Shown: positions 8,599 through 18,401, counted from the stretch's first letter. The stretch is DNA of 32,803 nucleotides from Tissierellaceae bacterium (GCA_018434075.1 JAHDQA010000119.1:1-32803); one strand, 5' to 3'. Notes: generated by a model from the letters alone, not told the origin. Numbers and translations: made by a program.

Positions 8599-8985
8599 CT
8601 ATTCTATTATTGCTAATTTATCTCCGGTATTTACTGTACTGCCTTCTTTAGTTAGCATTTTTGATAGCTTGCCATCTCTTGGAGCTAAAATTTCATTTTC
8701 CATTTTCATTGCTTCTAAAATTAGGATGACATCTCCTGCTTTTAATTGTTGACCTTCTTGAGCAACTATTTTCCAGATGTTTCCTGGCATTGGCGCTTCA
8801 ACTATTTCTTGACCTGCCTGAGCCTTAATTTCCTCTTTTACTTCTGGTTTTGGCTGTGGCTTCTCTATTTTCTTTTCTTCTCTTGTTACAGTGTTTGGAA
8901 TTACAGGTGAATTTTCTTTTGATGAAATTTCTTCAACTTCAACCTCATAGCTTTGCCCATTTACAATTATTTTAAATTTTCTCAT
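8599..8985 (-). CDS. mmdC: biotin carboxyl carrier subunit of the decarboxylase
   Basis: Carries the carboxyl group on biotin from the carboxyltransferase to the membrane beta subunit. At 128 residues it has an N-terminal beta-rich segment ([17 protein letters not shown]), a flexible Pro/Lys/Glu linker (about 25-58, with [12 protein letters not shown]), and a C-terminal biotinyl domain with [10 protein letters not shown] and the biotinylation motif EAMKMENE, biotin on Lys94. ATG start with GGAGG 7 nt upstream. It lies between the gamma and beta subunit genes. A biotin-protein ligase must be supplied from elsewhere; none is encoded in the window. Confidence 0.95.
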   Translation of the reverse strand: MRKFKIIVNGQSYEVEVEEISSKENSPVIPNTVTREEKKIEKPQPKPEVKEEIKAQAGQEIVEAPMPGNIWKIVAQEGQQLKAGDVILILEAMKMENEILAPRDGKLSKMLTKEGSTVNTGDKLAIIE

Positions 8986-9000
8986 CTCATATCCTCCAAT

Positions 9001-9363
9001 CTATATTTTGTTAAAAATTTGTTCTAATTGCCCTGCTCTTTGCCAGTCACTAATTTCTGGTGGTATTCTTTTAATAGTTTTTATTTTTATATCCTCTACC
9101 TTATTTTCAGTCGCACACGCTATTGCAGCAGCAATTACCGCAATTATTTCTTCATCGATTTCATTCTCAAATTTCTTGCTGTCTTCTTTCACTTCTTTAG
9201 TTTCAATTTTTACGGTCTCTATTTTGCTCTTAGAGTCTTTGTCATTTCCAATTGCTTTTAACTTATCTATTAGAAATGATATCAATATTAGTATTATAAA
9301 AACTACTAACATGCTAGAAACAGTGACGATTAATGATTCTCCAATAGTTATATGTTCTCCCAT
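9001..9363 (-). CDS. mmdD: decarboxylase small membrane subunit (OadG/MmdD-like)
   Basis: A 120-residue protein with one N-terminal membrane helix (about 9-32, SLIVTVSSMLVVFIILILIS), then a charged Lys/Glu-rich linker (about 37-70) and a C-terminal tail with EEIIAVIAAAIACATEN. This layout and the position between the carboxyltransferase and the biotin carrier identify the gamma/delta-type assembly subunit, which anchors the carboxyltransferase to the membrane beta subunit. ATG start with AGGAGG upstream. Sequence conservation in this family is low, so the call rests partly on context. Confidence 0.85.
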   Translation of the reverse strand: MGEHITIGESLIVTVSSMLVVFIILILISFLIDKLKAIGNDKDSKSKIETVKIETKEVKEDSKKFENEIDEEIIAVIAAAIACATENKVEDIKIKTIKRIPPEISDWQRAGQLEQIFNKI

Positions 9364-9374
9364 TTTTCGACCTC

Positions 9375-10919
9375 CTATACTGGCAAGTTGCCGTGTTTTT
9401 TGCTAGGTCTAGTCTCTCTCTTTGTTTCCAGCATATCAAATGCACTTATTAATCTTGGTCTAGTATGGCTTGGAACTATTATGTCATCAACAAATCCTCT
9501 TTGAGCAGCAATAAATGGGTTTGCTACAGTATTTCTGTACTCCTCAATTTTTTCCATTCTTGTTTTAATTGGATCATCTGAATTAGCAATTTCATTTTTA
9601 AATATGATATTTGCAGCACCATCTGGTCCCATTACTGCAATTTCTGCTGTTGGCCATGCGAATACTTGATCTGCTCCTAAGTCTTTGCTGCACATTGCAA
9701 GATAAGCCCCTCCATAAGCTTTTCTCGTTATAAGTGTGACTTTTGGAACTGTTGATTCTGAATATGCATAAAGCACTTTAGCCCCATGTCTTATTATTCC
9801 ACCGTATTCCTGATTAGTTCCTGGTAAAAATCCTGGTACATCGACTAGATTCAATAATGGAATATTATATGCATCGCAAGTTCTAATGAATCTTCCAGCT
9901 TTGTCAGACGCATTTATGTCTAAGCAGCCTGCCAATACTTTAGGTTGATTTGCTATAACTCCTATAGTCTTTCCATTCAATCTAATGAACCCTGTGATTA
10001 TATTCCCAGCATATAGTGGTTGTACCTCGAAAAATTCGTTTTCGTCTGCTATCGACTTTATTACTTCCTTCATGTCATATGGTTTGTTTGGATTTTCTGG
10101 AACTATATCGTTTAACATTTCATCTGTGCGATTTATATCGTCATTGGTTCTTACAACTGGGGGCATCTCTAAGTTGTTTGAAGGGAGATATGAGAGCAAT
10201 TCTCTGACTCTCTTTATGGTTTCTTCCTCTGTTTTATCCATGAAATGAGCGACTCCACTAGTTCTATTGTGTGTCATTGCACCTCCGAGTTCTTCTTGAG
10301 TAACCTCTTCACCTGTAACTGACTTGATTACTTGTGGTCCTGTAATAAACATCATGCTTGTCTTTTCTGTCATAAATATAAAATCAGTTAGAGCTGGAGA
10401 ATATACTGCTCCTCCTGCACACGGTCCCATAATTACAGATATTTGTGGTATGACCCCAGATGCTATTGTATTTCTATAGAATATTTTGCCATACCCTGAT
10501 AAAGCATCGACTCCTTCTTGGATTCTAGCGCCACCGGAATCATTAAATCCAACTATAGGTGCACCCATTTTTAAAGCCATATCTTGTACTTTAACTATTT
10601 TATTAGCATGCATTTCTCCTAGAGAGCCACCGACAACTGTAAAATCTTGAGCATAAACAAAAACTAATCTTCCATCCACTGTACCGTATCCTGTGACAAC
10701 TCCATCAGCAGGCGCTTCAACACTTGCCATGTCAAAATTCGTAGATCTATGTTTAACAAACGCATCTATTTCAATAAAGCTGTCTTCATCTAAAAGTAGA
10801 TTTATTCTCTCTCGTGCAGTTAATTTTCCTGAACTGTGTTGTTTTTCAATTCTTTTAATTCCACCGCCGAGTTTTATATTCTCTTTTGCTTTGATTAATT
10901 CATTTATTTTGTCATTCAT
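9375..10919 (-). CDS. mmdA: methylmalonyl-CoA decarboxylase, carboxyltransferase alpha subunit
   Basis: Moves the carboxyl group from methylmalonyl-CoA to carrier-bound biotin, releasing propionyl-CoA. The 514 residues form the two crotonase-like halves of the acyl-CoA carboxyltransferase family: GGARIQEGVDALSGYGKIF and GPCAGGAVYSPALTDFIFM in the N-terminal half, and DVPGFLPGTNQEYGGIIRHG plus KAYGGAYLAM in the C-terminal half. ATG start with AGGAGG. The homologous beta subunit of propionyl-CoA carboxylase is similar, but no biotin carboxylase gene is present and the membrane subunits follow directly, so the Na+-pumping decarboxylase is the better call. Confidence 0.95.
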   Translation of the reverse strand: MNDKINELIKAKENIKLGGGIKRIEKQHSSGKLTARERINLLLDEDSFIEIDAFVKHRSTNFDMASVEAPADGVVTGYGTVDGRLVFVYAQDFTVVGGSLGEMHANKIVKVQDMALKMGAPIVGFNDSGGARIQEGVDALSGYGKIFYRNTIASGVIPQISVIMGPCAGGAVYSPALTDFIFMTEKTSMMFITGPQVIKSVTGEEVTQEELGGAMTHNRTSGVAHFMDKTEEETIKRVRELLSYLPSNNLEMPPVVRTNDDINRTDEMLNDIVPENPNKPYDMKEVIKSIADENEFFEVQPLYAGNIITGFIRLNGKTIGVIANQPKVLAGCLDINASDKAGRFIRTCDAYNIPLLNLVDVPGFLPGTNQEYGGIIRHGAKVLYAYSESTVPKVTLITRKAYGGAYLAMCSKDLGADQVFAWPTAEIAVMGPDGAANIIFKNEIANSDDPIKTRMEKIEEYRNTVANPFIAAQRGFVDDIIVPSHTRPRLISAFDMLETKRETRPSKKHGNLPV

Positions 10920-10938
10920 TTTTATCCTCCTATAGAGA

Positions 10939-11340
10939 TTATTCTCTTTCGCTTATTTCTATTAGCACGCCATTTGTTGATTTTGGATGTAAAAATGCAA
11001 TCTTTGCCCCACCAGCTCCATATCTTGGTTTCTCATCGATAAGCCTTACACCTTTTTCCTTTAATTCTTCGAGTGTTTTTTCGATGTCATCAACTCTAAA
11101 GGCAATATGTTGAATACCTTCTCCCTTCTTTTCAATAAATTTAGCTATTGGTCCTTCATCATCTGTTGATTCCAACAATTCTATTTCCGAATCCCCTACA
11201 GGCAAAAATGCTACTTTTACTTTCTGTTCTTCTACTACTTCTCTTCCAGTACATTTAATTCCAAGCATTTGCTCATAGAATTCCACTGATGTTTCAAGAT
11301 TCCTTACTGCTATACCTATATGATCTATTTTTTTTACCAT
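10939..11340 (-). CDS. mce: methylmalonyl-CoA epimerase
   Basis: Interconverts (R)- and (S)-methylmalonyl-CoA, linking the mutase product to the decarboxylase substrate. At 133 residues it is a VOC-fold protein: [19 protein letters not shown] (5-23) with its metal-binding His, [12 protein letters not shown] with the second His, and a C-terminal LIEISE containing the metal-binding Glu. ATG start with AGAGGAGAG. It lies 20 bp before mmdA and 15 bp after meaB, clearly within the same operon. Confidence 0.94.
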   Translation of the reverse strand: MVKKIDHIGIAVRNLETSVEFYEQMLGIKCTGREVVEEQKVKVAFLPVGDSEIELLESTDDEGPIAKFIEKKGEGIQHIAFRVDDIEKTLEELKEKGVRLIDEKPRYGAGGAKIAFLHPKSTNGVLIEISERE

Positions 11341-11355
11341 TAGAACTCTCCTCTC

Positions 11356-12291
11356 TTAGTTCAATAATAAATTTAGCAGTTCTTCCTTTGCAGTATATGG
11401 GTCTTTCTTTCTTGTATATACTTCGTTTACAAGAGTATTTAAAAAATCATTCTCAACTGCTTTTTTCATTATTAAATTGATTAAGTCCTCCTTTGCTAAA
11501 TCCAATAATTCTTGTTTAGCATTGTTAATTCTTCTCTTTTCATAATTTCCTGTTTTCATCTGATAATCCCTATGCTCAAATATAGCTTCTAAAAGGGTGT
11601 CAATATCTTTATTCTTTATAGCTGACACTTTTACTACTTTAGGCCTAAAATCCTTGTTTTCATTTAAATCTAAATTCATTTCTATTTCTAACTTTGTCTT
11701 ATCTGCACCATCTAAATCGGATTTATTGATTGCAAAAACATCAGCTATCTCCATTGTGCCAGCTTTTATAGCTTGTATGTCATCCCCCATATTTGGAACC
11801 AATACCATTAAAACTGTATCCGCCATTTTTACAATGTCTATTTCAGATTGTCCTACGCCTACTGTTTCCACGAAGATGTAATCGCAACCAAAGATGTCTA
11901 ATACTTTTATTGCACTCGAAGTTGCTTTTGATAATCCTCCTAGGTTGCCTCTAGTTCCCATGCTTCTTATGAAAACCCCTTCATCTAGACTTAAATCAGT
12001 CATTCTGATTCTATCCCCAAGTATTGCACCACCTGTAAAAGGGCTAGTCGGATCTATGGCAAGAATACCTATTTTTTTGCCTTCTTCTCGAAGTTTTTTA
12101 GCCATTTTTTCTGTAAGTGTTGATTTTCCAGCTCCAGGCGAACCTGTTACTCCAATGATATAGGCCTTTCCTGTTTTATGATACAATTTTTTAAGAATTT
12201 CCTCAGCTTCTTTCTCATTGTTTTCAAGCATAGATATAAGTCTCGCACAGGCTATCTTGTCTCCAGCTAAAAGCCTATCTTCTATGTTCAA
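11356..12291 (-). CDS. meaB: methylmalonyl-CoA mutase-associated GTPase MeaB
   Basis: G3E-family GTPase that gates B12 loading and protects methylmalonyl-CoA mutase. At 311 residues: Walker A GSPGAGKST (50-58), a switch region including VETVGVGQSE, and the guanine-specificity motif NKSD. The C-terminal helices (after about 235) match the dimerisation arm. TTG start at 12291 with AGGTGGTG upstream. It directly follows the B12-binding subunit gene. Confidence 0.95.
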   Translation of the reverse strand: MNIEDRLLAGDKIACARLISMLENNEKEAEEILKKLYHKTGKAYIIGVTGSPGAGKSTLTEKMAKKLREEGKKIGILAIDPTSPFTGGAILGDRIRMTDLSLDEGVFIRSMGTRGNLGGLSKATSSAIKVLDIFGCDYIFVETVGVGQSEIDIVKMADTVLMVLVPNMGDDIQAIKAGTMEIADVFAINKSDLDGADKTKLEIEMNLDLNENKDFRPKVVKVSAIKNKDIDTLLEAIFEHRDYQMKTGNYEKRRINNAKQELLDLAKEDLINLIMKKAVENDFLNTLVNEVYTRKKDPYTAKEELLNLLLN

Positions 12292-12302
12292 ATAATCACC
12301 AC

Positions 12303-12701
12303 CTATTGTCTTTTTACATGAGTTGTAATAAATTCGACAACATCCTTTGTACTAGTACCCGGAGTGAATATTGCTTCTACTCCAGATTGGATTAAAAATG
12401 GAATATCATCATCAGGGATTACTCCTCCACCGACTATGAGTCTATCAGTAACTCCTCTTTCTTTCAAAAGATTTACAACCTTTGGAAACAATGTATTATG
12501 TGCACCAGATAATATACTCATTGCAACAACATCTACGTCTTCCTGAATTGCTGCTTCTACTATTTGCTCAGGGGTCTGTCTTAAGCCAGTGTATATTACT
12601 TCCATGCCTGCATCTCTCAATGCTCTAGCTATTACTTTTGCACCTCTATCATGCCCATCCAAACCAGGCTTAGCAACCAAAACTCTAATTGGTCTATTCA
12701 T
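12303..12701 (-). CDS. mcmB: methylmalonyl-CoA mutase, small B12-binding subunit
   Basis: Binds adenosylcobalamin in the base-off/His-on mode. The 132 residues correspond to the C-terminal domain of one-chain mutases: [17 protein letters not shown] carries the DxHxxG motif (Asp15, His17, Gly20), followed by SILSGAHN and GGGVIPDDD of the Rossmann-like cobalamin fold. ATG start with AGGAGG. It is a separate gene 17 bp after the large subunit, the split arrangement seen in archaea and several anaerobic Firmicutes. Confidence 0.95.
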   Translation of the reverse strand: MNRPIRVLVAKPGLDGHDRGAKVIARALRDAGMEVIYTGLRQTPEQIVEAAIQEDVDVVAMSILSGAHNTLFPKVVNLLKERGVTDRLIVGGGVIPDDDIPFLIQSGVEAIFTPGTSTKDVVEFITTHVKRQ

Positions 12702-12718
12702 TTGTCTTCCTCCTCATC

Positions 12719-14398
12719 TTATAAAATGACAGATTGTTGATATTCTCCAAATACTTCTCTTAATGCGCCACAGATTTCTCCTAATGTTGCATATGCTTTT
12801 ACTGCATCTAAGATATAAGGCATTAAATTCTCATTTGTCTTTGCTTTTTCAGTCAATGTAGCAATTGCTTCGTTAACTCTTACATTGTCTCTTTCTTGAC
12901 GTAATTTTTGCAATTTTTTCTTTTGTACAATTTCAACTTGTGGATCAACTTTTAATATCTCTTTCTTTTGTTCTTCTTCCACTTTAAATTTATTAACTCC
13001 TACAACTATCCTCTCTCCACTTTCGATTTGCATTTGATACTTGTATGCGGAGTTTTGTATCTCTTTTTGGATGTATCCAGTTTCAATTGCTTTGGTTGCT
13101 CCACCTAAGTTGTCGATATTTTTTATATATTCCATTGCTTCTTTTTCTATCTTATCTGTTAAGCTTTCTACATAATATGAACCTGCTAATGGATCAATAG
13201 TTTCAGTTACTCCTGATTCATAAGCTACGATTTGTTGCGTCCTAAGTGCGATCATTACGGAATCTTCCGTTGGCAATGCTAGAGCTTCATCTCTTGAATT
13301 TGTATGAAGAGATTGAGTTCCACCTAATACAGCTGCTAGAGTTTGAATTGCAACTCTTACGATATTGTTATCTGGTTGTTGAGCAGTTAGGGTAGAACCA
13401 GCAGTTTGGGTATGGAATTTTAACTGCATTGACTTTTCAGATTTTGCATTGAATCTTTCTTTCATTATCTTCGCCCAAAGTCTTCTTGCAGCTCTGTATT
13501 TAGCAACTTCTTCAAATAAGTCGTTGTGAGCGTTAAAGAAGAATGAAAGTCTTGGCGCAAATTCATCCACTTCAAGTCCTGCATTTATAGCTGCTTCAAC
13601 ATATGCTATTCCATCTGCTAATGTAAATGCTACTTCTTGTGCCGCAGTTGAGCCTGCTTCTCGTATATGATATCCGCTTATACTTATAGTGTTCCATTGT
13701 GGTACGTGTTTTGAGCAGTACTCGAATATATTCGTGATGAGTCTCATAGATTCTTCTGGTGGGAATATATATGTTCCACGTGCAATATACTCTTTTAATA
13801 TATCATTTTGTATTGTGCCTCTTAATTTATCAGATGATACTCCTTGCTTTTCTGCTACTGCTATGTACATTGCTAATAGTACACTTGCTGGTGCATTTAT
13901 TGTCATTGATGTGCTTACTTTATCTAAAGGTATTCCATCAAACAATATCTCCATGTCTTTTAATGAGTCTATCGCAACTCCAACTTTTCCAACTTCTCCT
14001 TCGCTTAACGGATGATCCGAATCATATCCAATCTGAGTAGGCAAGTCAAAAGCTACGCTTAAACCTGTTTGCCCTTGTTCCAACAAGTATTTATATCGCT
14101 TGTTTGATTCCTCTGCTGTTGCAAAACCAGCATATTGTCTCATTGTCCAGAGCCTTCCTCTGTACATTGTAGGTTGTACGCCTCTTGTAAAAGGATATTG
14201 CCCTGGGTAGCCGATTTCTTCTTCGTAATCCATATCTTTGATATCCAATGGTGTATACAATCTTTTTACTTCAATACCTGAGCCTGTTGTAAATGTTTTC
14301 TTCCTTTCAGGAAATTTTTCTATTAGCTTAACAATTTTATTTTCTTCCCATTTTTGGTAGGAAGATAATATTTTATCAAGCTTGTCTTTTTCGTACAT
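12719..14398 (-). CDS. mcmA: methylmalonyl-CoA mutase, large catalytic subunit
   Basis: Radical isomerisation of succinyl-CoA and methylmalonyl-CoA. The 559 residues form the substrate-binding TIM barrel without a B12 domain, which is supplied by mcmB. Specificity residues point to methylmalonyl-CoA and not isobutyryl-CoA: Tyr79 in [16 protein letters not shown], Arg207 in [11 protein letters not shown] (isobutyryl-CoA mutases have Phe and Gln there), and His244 in [10 protein letters not shown]. The ATG at 14398 is preceded by AAGGGGG at 8 nt; a GTG eight codons earlier has no good site. First gene of the eight-gene operon mcmA-mcmB-meaB-mce-mmdA-mmdD-mmdC-mmdB. Confidence 0.95.
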   Translation of the reverse strand: MYEKDKLDKILSSYQKWEENKIVKLIEKFPERKKTFTTGSGIEVKRLYTPLDIKDMDYEEEIGYPGQYPFTRGVQPTMYRGRLWTMRQYAGFATAEESNKRYKYLLEQGQTGLSVAFDLPTQIGYDSDHPLSEGEVGKVGVAIDSLKDMEILFDGIPLDKVSTSMTINAPASVLLAMYIAVAEKQGVSSDKLRGTIQNDILKEYIARGTYIFPPEESMRLITNIFEYCSKHVPQWNTISISGYHIREAGSTAAQEVAFTLADGIAYVEAAINAGLEVDEFAPRLSFFFNAHNDLFEEVAKYRAARRLWAKIMKERFNAKSEKSMQLKFHTQTAGSTLTAQQPDNNIVRVAIQTLAAVLGGTQSLHTNSRDEALALPTEDSVMIALRTQQIVAYESGVTETIDPLAGSYYVESLTDKIEKEAMEYIKNIDNLGGATKAIETGYIQKEIQNSAYKYQMQIESGERIVVGVNKFKVEEEQKKEILKVDPQVEIVQKKKLQKLRQERDNVRVNEAIATLTEKAKTNENLMPYILDAVKAYATLGEICGALREVFGEYQQSVIL

Positions 14399-14433
14399 TT
14401 CATTGACCCCCTTGAATTTCACTTTCAGTTTTT

Positions 14434-14463
14434 ATTATATTAGAAAATGTAGCAATATTGCAA
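14434..14463 (-). promoter_or_regulatory. candidate promoter of the methylmalonyl-CoA operon
   Basis: Consensus -10 TATAAT (14439-14434) with TTGCAA (14463-14458) 18 bp upstream. The -35 element lies inside one arm of the 22-bp inverted repeat at 14453-14510, so a protein bound there would cover the promoter. Confidence 0.55.
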
Positions 14464-14510
14464 TATAAATTTCATGCAATATATAAATTGAAATTTATAT
14501 TGCAATATTG
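14453..14510. repeat. 22-bp perfect inverted repeat, possible operator pair
   Basis: Arms 14453-14474 and 14489-14510 are exact reverse complements separated by a 14-bp loop. Each arm contains the core GCAATATTG (the left copy, 14452-14461, is itself the perfect palindrome GCAATATTGC), and the two cores are about 50 bp apart centre to centre, near five helical turns. It lies between the ftsH terminator and mcmA. It could be a paired operator for a dimeric or tetrameric regulator, or form a hairpin if transcribed from further upstream. Confidence 0.7.
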
Positions 14511-14558
14511 TTCTCCTCTACTATATTCTATCCTAAATATAAATTCTATGAAAGACCT

Positions 14559-14596
14559 AAAAAAAGCAGGAAATTAAATTTCTTTAATTTCCTGCT
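14559..14596 (-). terminator. terminator of the tilS-hpt-ftsH unit
   Basis: A perfect 14-bp stem (14565-14578 with 14583-14596) with a 4-nt loop and a run of seven T on the minus strand. The ftsH stop codon lies in the ascending arm. Confidence 0.9.
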
Positions 14597-16398
14597 ATAA
14601 TACTTTCAAATTCTTTACCGTCAATTGTTTCTTTTTCCATAAGAGCTTGAGCTAATCTATGCAAAACATCTATATTGTCTTTTAAAAGAGACTCTGCCTT
14701 GTGATAAGCGCGATCTATTATATTTCTCATTTCTTTGTCAATTTCAGCAGCTACTTCTTCACTGTAATTTCTAGTTCTGCCGAAGTCTCTTCCCAAGAAA
14801 ACTTCGTCATTGTCAGTTCCATAAGTCATAGGCCCAAGTCTTTCACTCATTCCATAGTGAGTAACCATGTCTCTTGCTATTTTAGTTGCTCTTTCTATGT
14901 CATTTTGAGCGCCAGTACTTATATCCTCGAGTACCAATGCTTCTGTTACTCTTCCACCTAAAAGAACAGCTAATCTGTCTTCCATTTCGCCTTTTGTCAT
15001 GTAGTTCCTATCCTCTTCAGGTATATAAGCTGTAAATCCTCCTGCCATACCTCTTGGAATTATAGTAACTAGGTGAACTGGATCTGAGCCAGGAATCAAT
15101 TTAGATGTTAATGCATGCCCTGCTTCATGATAAGCAGTTAGCCTCTTTTCTTTTGGGCTGATTACTTTGCTTTTTTTAGCTGGACCTGCTTGTACTTTTA
15201 TTGAAGCTTCCTCAATCAAATGCATAGGTATTTCTTTTAAATTATATCTAGCAGTTAAGAGCGCAGCTTCATTCATTAAATTCTCAAGATCAGCTGGAGT
15301 AAATCCTGGTGTCCTCTTTGCTACTACTTTTAAGTCAACATCATCTGCTAAAGGTTTGTTCTTAGAATGAATCTTCAAGATTTCTTCCCTACCTTTAACA
15401 TCTGGCAAACCAACATAAATAGTTCTGTCAAATCTTCCAGGTCTAAGCAATGCTGGGTCAAGTATGTCCGCTCTATTTGTTGCAGCCATTACTATGATTC
15501 CTTCATTTTTGCTAAAGCCATCCATTTCAACTAGAAGTTGGTTAAGAGTTTGTTCTCTTTCGTCGTGTCCTCCTCCTAATCCTGCACCTCTTCTTCTCCC
15601 AACTGCGTCTATCTCATCTATAAATACAATACATGGCGAATTTTTCTTAGCCTGTTCAAATAAATCTCTAACCCTGCTTGCGCCAACTCCAACAAACATT
15701 TCAACAAAATCCGAACCTGATATCGTGAAAAATGGAACTCCTGCTTCTCCAGCTACTGCTTTGCTTAGATATGTCTTTCCTGTTCCAGGAGGACCAACCA
15801 TCAATACACCTGTAGGTATTCTAGCGCCTATGTCGATGTATTTCTTTGGATTTTTAAGGAAGTCTACTATCTCTTGTAGCTCCTCTTTCTCTTCATCTAG
15901 TCCGGCAACATCATCAAATGTGACAATTTTACCATCTTCAAATTTTTGCATTTTCGCTCGGCTTCTTCCAAAGGACATTACCCCTTTGTTCCCCCCGCCC
16001 TGGGTTTGTTGCATCATTACCATCCAAAATACTCCAAAAATGAGAAGTATAAAGATTGTGGGAAGCATTTCAATATACCAAGGTGTAGTTGGCACTTGTT
16101 CTGCATCATATACTATTCTGCCTTCGTCAACTAATTCTTTCACATAGTCGTGATAAAAAGTAACCCTTGTTTCTTCAGGAAGAATGGCTGTAAACTTATT
16201 GCCATCATCAAGTTCACCTTCTACTGTATTCCCAATTGATGTTATTTTATTTATGCTTCCATCGTTTAAATGAGTAACCAACTCAGTAAAGCTAAGCTCC
16301 ACAGGTTTTTCCACATTCGTTCCTAACATTCTTACACTCAGCATAATCAATAATACTATTACCAAGTAGATGCTTATGCCTCTAAAAAATCTCTTCAA
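14584..16398 (-). CDS. ftsH: ATP-dependent zinc metalloprotease FtsH
   Basis: Membrane-anchored hexameric AAA protease for quality control of membrane and regulatory proteins. About 604 residues, with two membrane helices (about 8-25 and 112-130) flanking a small extracytoplasmic domain, a Gly-rich [10 protein letters not shown] linker, Walker A GPPGTGKT (202-209), Walker [11 protein letters not shown], the second region of homology [20 protein letters not shown] and the zinc site HEAGH (424-428). The start is probably TTG at 16398, with GGAGGG about 9 nt upstream; the ATG at 16419 lies before that site and has none of its own. Last gene of the tilS-hpt-ftsH unit. Confidence 0.96.
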   Translation of the reverse strand: MKRFFRGISIYLVIVLLIMLSVRMLGTNVEKPVELSFTELVTHLNDGSINKITSIGNTVEGELDDGNKFTAILPEETRVTFYHDYVKELVDEGRIVYDAEQVPTTPWYIEMLPTIFILLIFGVFWMVMMQQTQGGGNKGVMSFGRSRAKMQKFEDGKIVTFDDVAGLDEEKEELQEIVDFLKNPKKYIDIGARIPTGVLMVGPPGTGKTYLSKAVAGEAGVPFFTISGSDFVEMFVGVGASRVRDLFEQAKKNSPCIVFIDEIDAVGRRRGAGLGGGHDEREQTLNQLLVEMDGFSKNEGIIVMAATNRADILDPALLRPGRFDRTIYVGLPDVKGREEILKIHSKNKPLADDVDLKVVAKRTPGFTPADLENLMNEAALLTARYNLKEIPMHLIEEASIKVQAGPAKKSKVISPKEKRLTAYHEAGHALTSKLIPGSDPVHLVTIIPRGMAGGFTAYIPEEDRNYMTKGEMEDRLAVLLGGRVTEALVLEDISTGAQNDIERATKIARDMVTHYGMSERLGPMTYGTDNDEVFLGRDFGRTRNYSEEVAAEIDKEMRNIIDRAYHKAESLLKDNIDVLHRLAQALMEKETIDGKEFESIIAGN

Positions 16399-16440
16399 AT
16401 TCAGTCTCCCTCCAGTCATAATTAAGTCAAGTAAATATTG

Positions 16441-16980
16441 TTATTTATAATATTCTTCTTTTAATGCTGCTACAAATGGATAGTTCCTATATTTTTCATT
16501 ATAATCTAGTCCATATCCAATGATAAACTCATCAGGTATAGTAAATCCAATATAGTCAACATTGATATTAATTTTTCTTCTTTCAGGTTTATCCAATAAT
16601 GTACAGATTTTGACACTATCAGCTCCTCTCTTTACAAGCAGTTCTTTTAAATACCCTAGAGTCAGTCCCGTGTCTATTATGTCTTCGACGATGATAATGT
16701 CTTTTTCTTCTACACTGAAATCCAAATCTTTAATTATTCGAACCTCTCCAGTGGATATACTAGACTTTCCATAACTTGATACAGCCATAAAATCAATGTG
16801 AATAGGTATTTTTATCTCTCTTATAAGATCAGACAAAAACACTACTGCACCTTTTAAAATGCCTACGACAACTGGCTCTTTGCCTTGATAGTCTTTCGTT
16901 ATTTGTTCTCCTAATTCTTTTACTCTCTTTTTGATTTGCTCTTCAGAAACTAAAATTTCTTTAATCATTTGGTCTTCCAA
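16441..16980 (-). CDS. hpt: hypoxanthine phosphoribosyltransferase
   Basis: Purine salvage: converts hypoxanthine or guanine plus PRPP to IMP or GMP. The 179 residues are standard for bacterial HPRT. The PRPP-binding loop VEDIIDTGLT is at 98-107, the flexible-loop region AVSSYGKSS at about 66-74, and ILKGAVVFLSDL near the N-terminus. TTG start at 16980 with GGAGG 7 nt upstream. It sits between tilS and ftsH as in Bacillus and Clostridium. Confidence 0.95.
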   Translation of the reverse strand: MEDQMIKEILVSEEQIKKRVKELGEQITKDYQGKEPVVVGILKGAVVFLSDLIREIKIPIHIDFMAVSSYGKSSISTGEVRIIKDLDFSVEEKDIIIVEDIIDTGLTLGYLKELLVKRGADSVKICTLLDKPERRKININVDYIGFTIPDEFIIGYGLDYNEKYRNYPFVAALKEEYYK

Positions 16981-16995
16981 CTAAATACCTCCAAA

Positions 16996-18381
16996 TTAAT
17001 ATTTTTGGTATTGCATTTTTAATACCCTTTGTGTTCTACTCGTAATCTTAAAAATATCTGCTATATCATAGCCAATTATCCAAATAATATTAGCATTATC
17101 ACACACGAGAGGAATTTTGTCTCTTTCTTCTTGTGGTATCTTTTTATCTATAAAGTATTTTTTAACTGTTTTTTTGCCTCCTAAGCCTAGAGGATAAAAA
17201 ACATCTCCCTCTTTTCTCGTTCTTAAAATAATTGGCCATTCTATTTTATCATAATCAAAATATTTTGTATTTAACATATTGTATTTTATATCTTTTTTAT
17301 CTATTTCTTCAATTGTCAATTTAAGCCTTAACTCTTCAATTATGTTATCTCCCATTGTAAGTCTCTTTGGTTCGAATGCTTTTTCAGTGGGTTTCCCGAA
17401 TTCTAGATATAGATTCCCATACGAAATTCTCGCTATTATCCCTTTAGCGATATCGATACTCTTGCCAGTTTTATTGTTCTCTAACAATTCTATTATTAAT
17501 TCTACATGTTTTTGTTCGATGTCAATAATGTCATCACAAAGGCAAAATATAGCTTTCCTAATTATTCGATTTTTTATTGCTGGAAGTTCTTTATTAAAAA
17601 GTACGCCTTCAATGATTATACTATTATTGTCTGTTTTTTTCACCAATAAATTATATTTTTTTTCTGCAATTTCATCTAGAGCATCAGAATCTATTTGAGC
17701 ATTTTTAGATAATCTGTAAAGACTATCTACTATATTTGGATTGAAATTCTCTTCAATGTATGGAAAAAGTTCCAGTCTTACTCTATTCCTCTGATATATA
17801 GTTTCTACATTTGTATAGTCATCTACATGATCTAACCCATATGATAATAAATACTCATTAAGTTCATTTCTCTTTATATTAAGTATAGGTCTTATTATAT
17901 CTTGCGCTTTGAATTGCATTCCTCTTAGTCCATCTATTCCAGTGCCTCTAATTATTCTCAACATAACAGTTTCAGCTTGGTCATTTTTATTATGAGCTAC
18001 TGCAATTTTTCCTCCACCAACTTCGTTTAATATCTTCCTAAAAAATCCGTATCTAAGTATTCTACCAGCTTCCTCTGAAGAAATCTTCTTTTCTTTTGCG
18101 AATCCATTCATATCTACTTTTGTGCTGTAAAATGGGACGCTGTATTGGTTTGATAATCTCTCTACGAATTTTTCATCTCTATCAGCTTCGATACCTCTTA
18201 CTCCATGATTTACATGTGCGACATAAAGATTATAGTCGAATATAGCTCTTAATCTAACCAGTAAATCGAGCAATACAACAGAGTCAATACCCCCAGATAT
18301 CCCAGCGACAATATTATCTTTTGGTTTTATCAAATTGTTTTCTGTGACGTTTCTATAGAATTTCTCGAATATATCGTCCAT
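16996..18381 (-). CDS. tilS: tRNA(Ile)-lysidine synthetase
   Basis: Modifies the wobble C of tRNA-Ile(CAU) to lysidine, an essential step for reading AUA codons. The 461 residues begin with the N-type ATP pyrophosphatase PP-loop SGGIDS (29-34), then HVNHGVRGIEADRDE and HNKNDQAETV, followed by the C-terminal tRNA-recognition domains (FYPLGLGGKKTVKKYFIDKK near the end). ATG start with AAAGGTGAT. It begins 28 bp after the terminator of the S1-domain gene. In spore formers spoIIE usually lies just upstream; it is not here. Confidence 0.95.
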   Translation of the reverse strand: MDDIFEKFYRNVTENNLIKPKDNIVAGISGGIDSVVLLDLLVRLRAIFDYNLYVAHVNHGVRGIEADRDEKFVERLSNQYSVPFYSTKVDMNGFAKEKKISSEEAGRILRYGFFRKILNEVGGGKIAVAHNKNDQAETVMLRIIRGTGIDGLRGMQFKAQDIIRPILNIKRNELNEYLLSYGLDHVDDYTNVETIYQRNRVRLELFPYIEENFNPNIVDSLYRLSKNAQIDSDALDEIAEKKYNLLVKKTDNNSIIIEGVLFNKELPAIKNRIIRKAIFCLCDDIIDIEQKHVELIIELLENNKTGKSIDIAKGIIARISYGNLYLEFGKPTEKAFEPKRLTMGDNIIEELRLKLTIEEIDKKDIKYNMLNTKYFDYDKIEWPIILRTRKEGDVFYPLGLGGKKTVKKYFIDKKIPQEERDKIPLVCDNANIIWIIGYDIADIFKITSRTQRVLKMQYQKY

Positions 18382-18401
18382 AAGATCACCTTTTCCTTAA
18401 A

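Noticed and set aside
8599..10919. Oxaloacetate or glutaconyl-CoA decarboxylase
   Set aside because: The beta, biotin carrier and small subunits are shared among these enzymes, but the alpha subunit is of the acyl-CoA carboxyltransferase type and the operon contains mutase and epimerase, which favours methylmalonyl-CoA.
14399..14583. Possible cobalamin riboswitch before the B12-dependent mutase operon
   Set aside because: The gap has no B12-box-like conserved core and is too short after the ftsH terminator; only the AT-rich inverted repeat is present.
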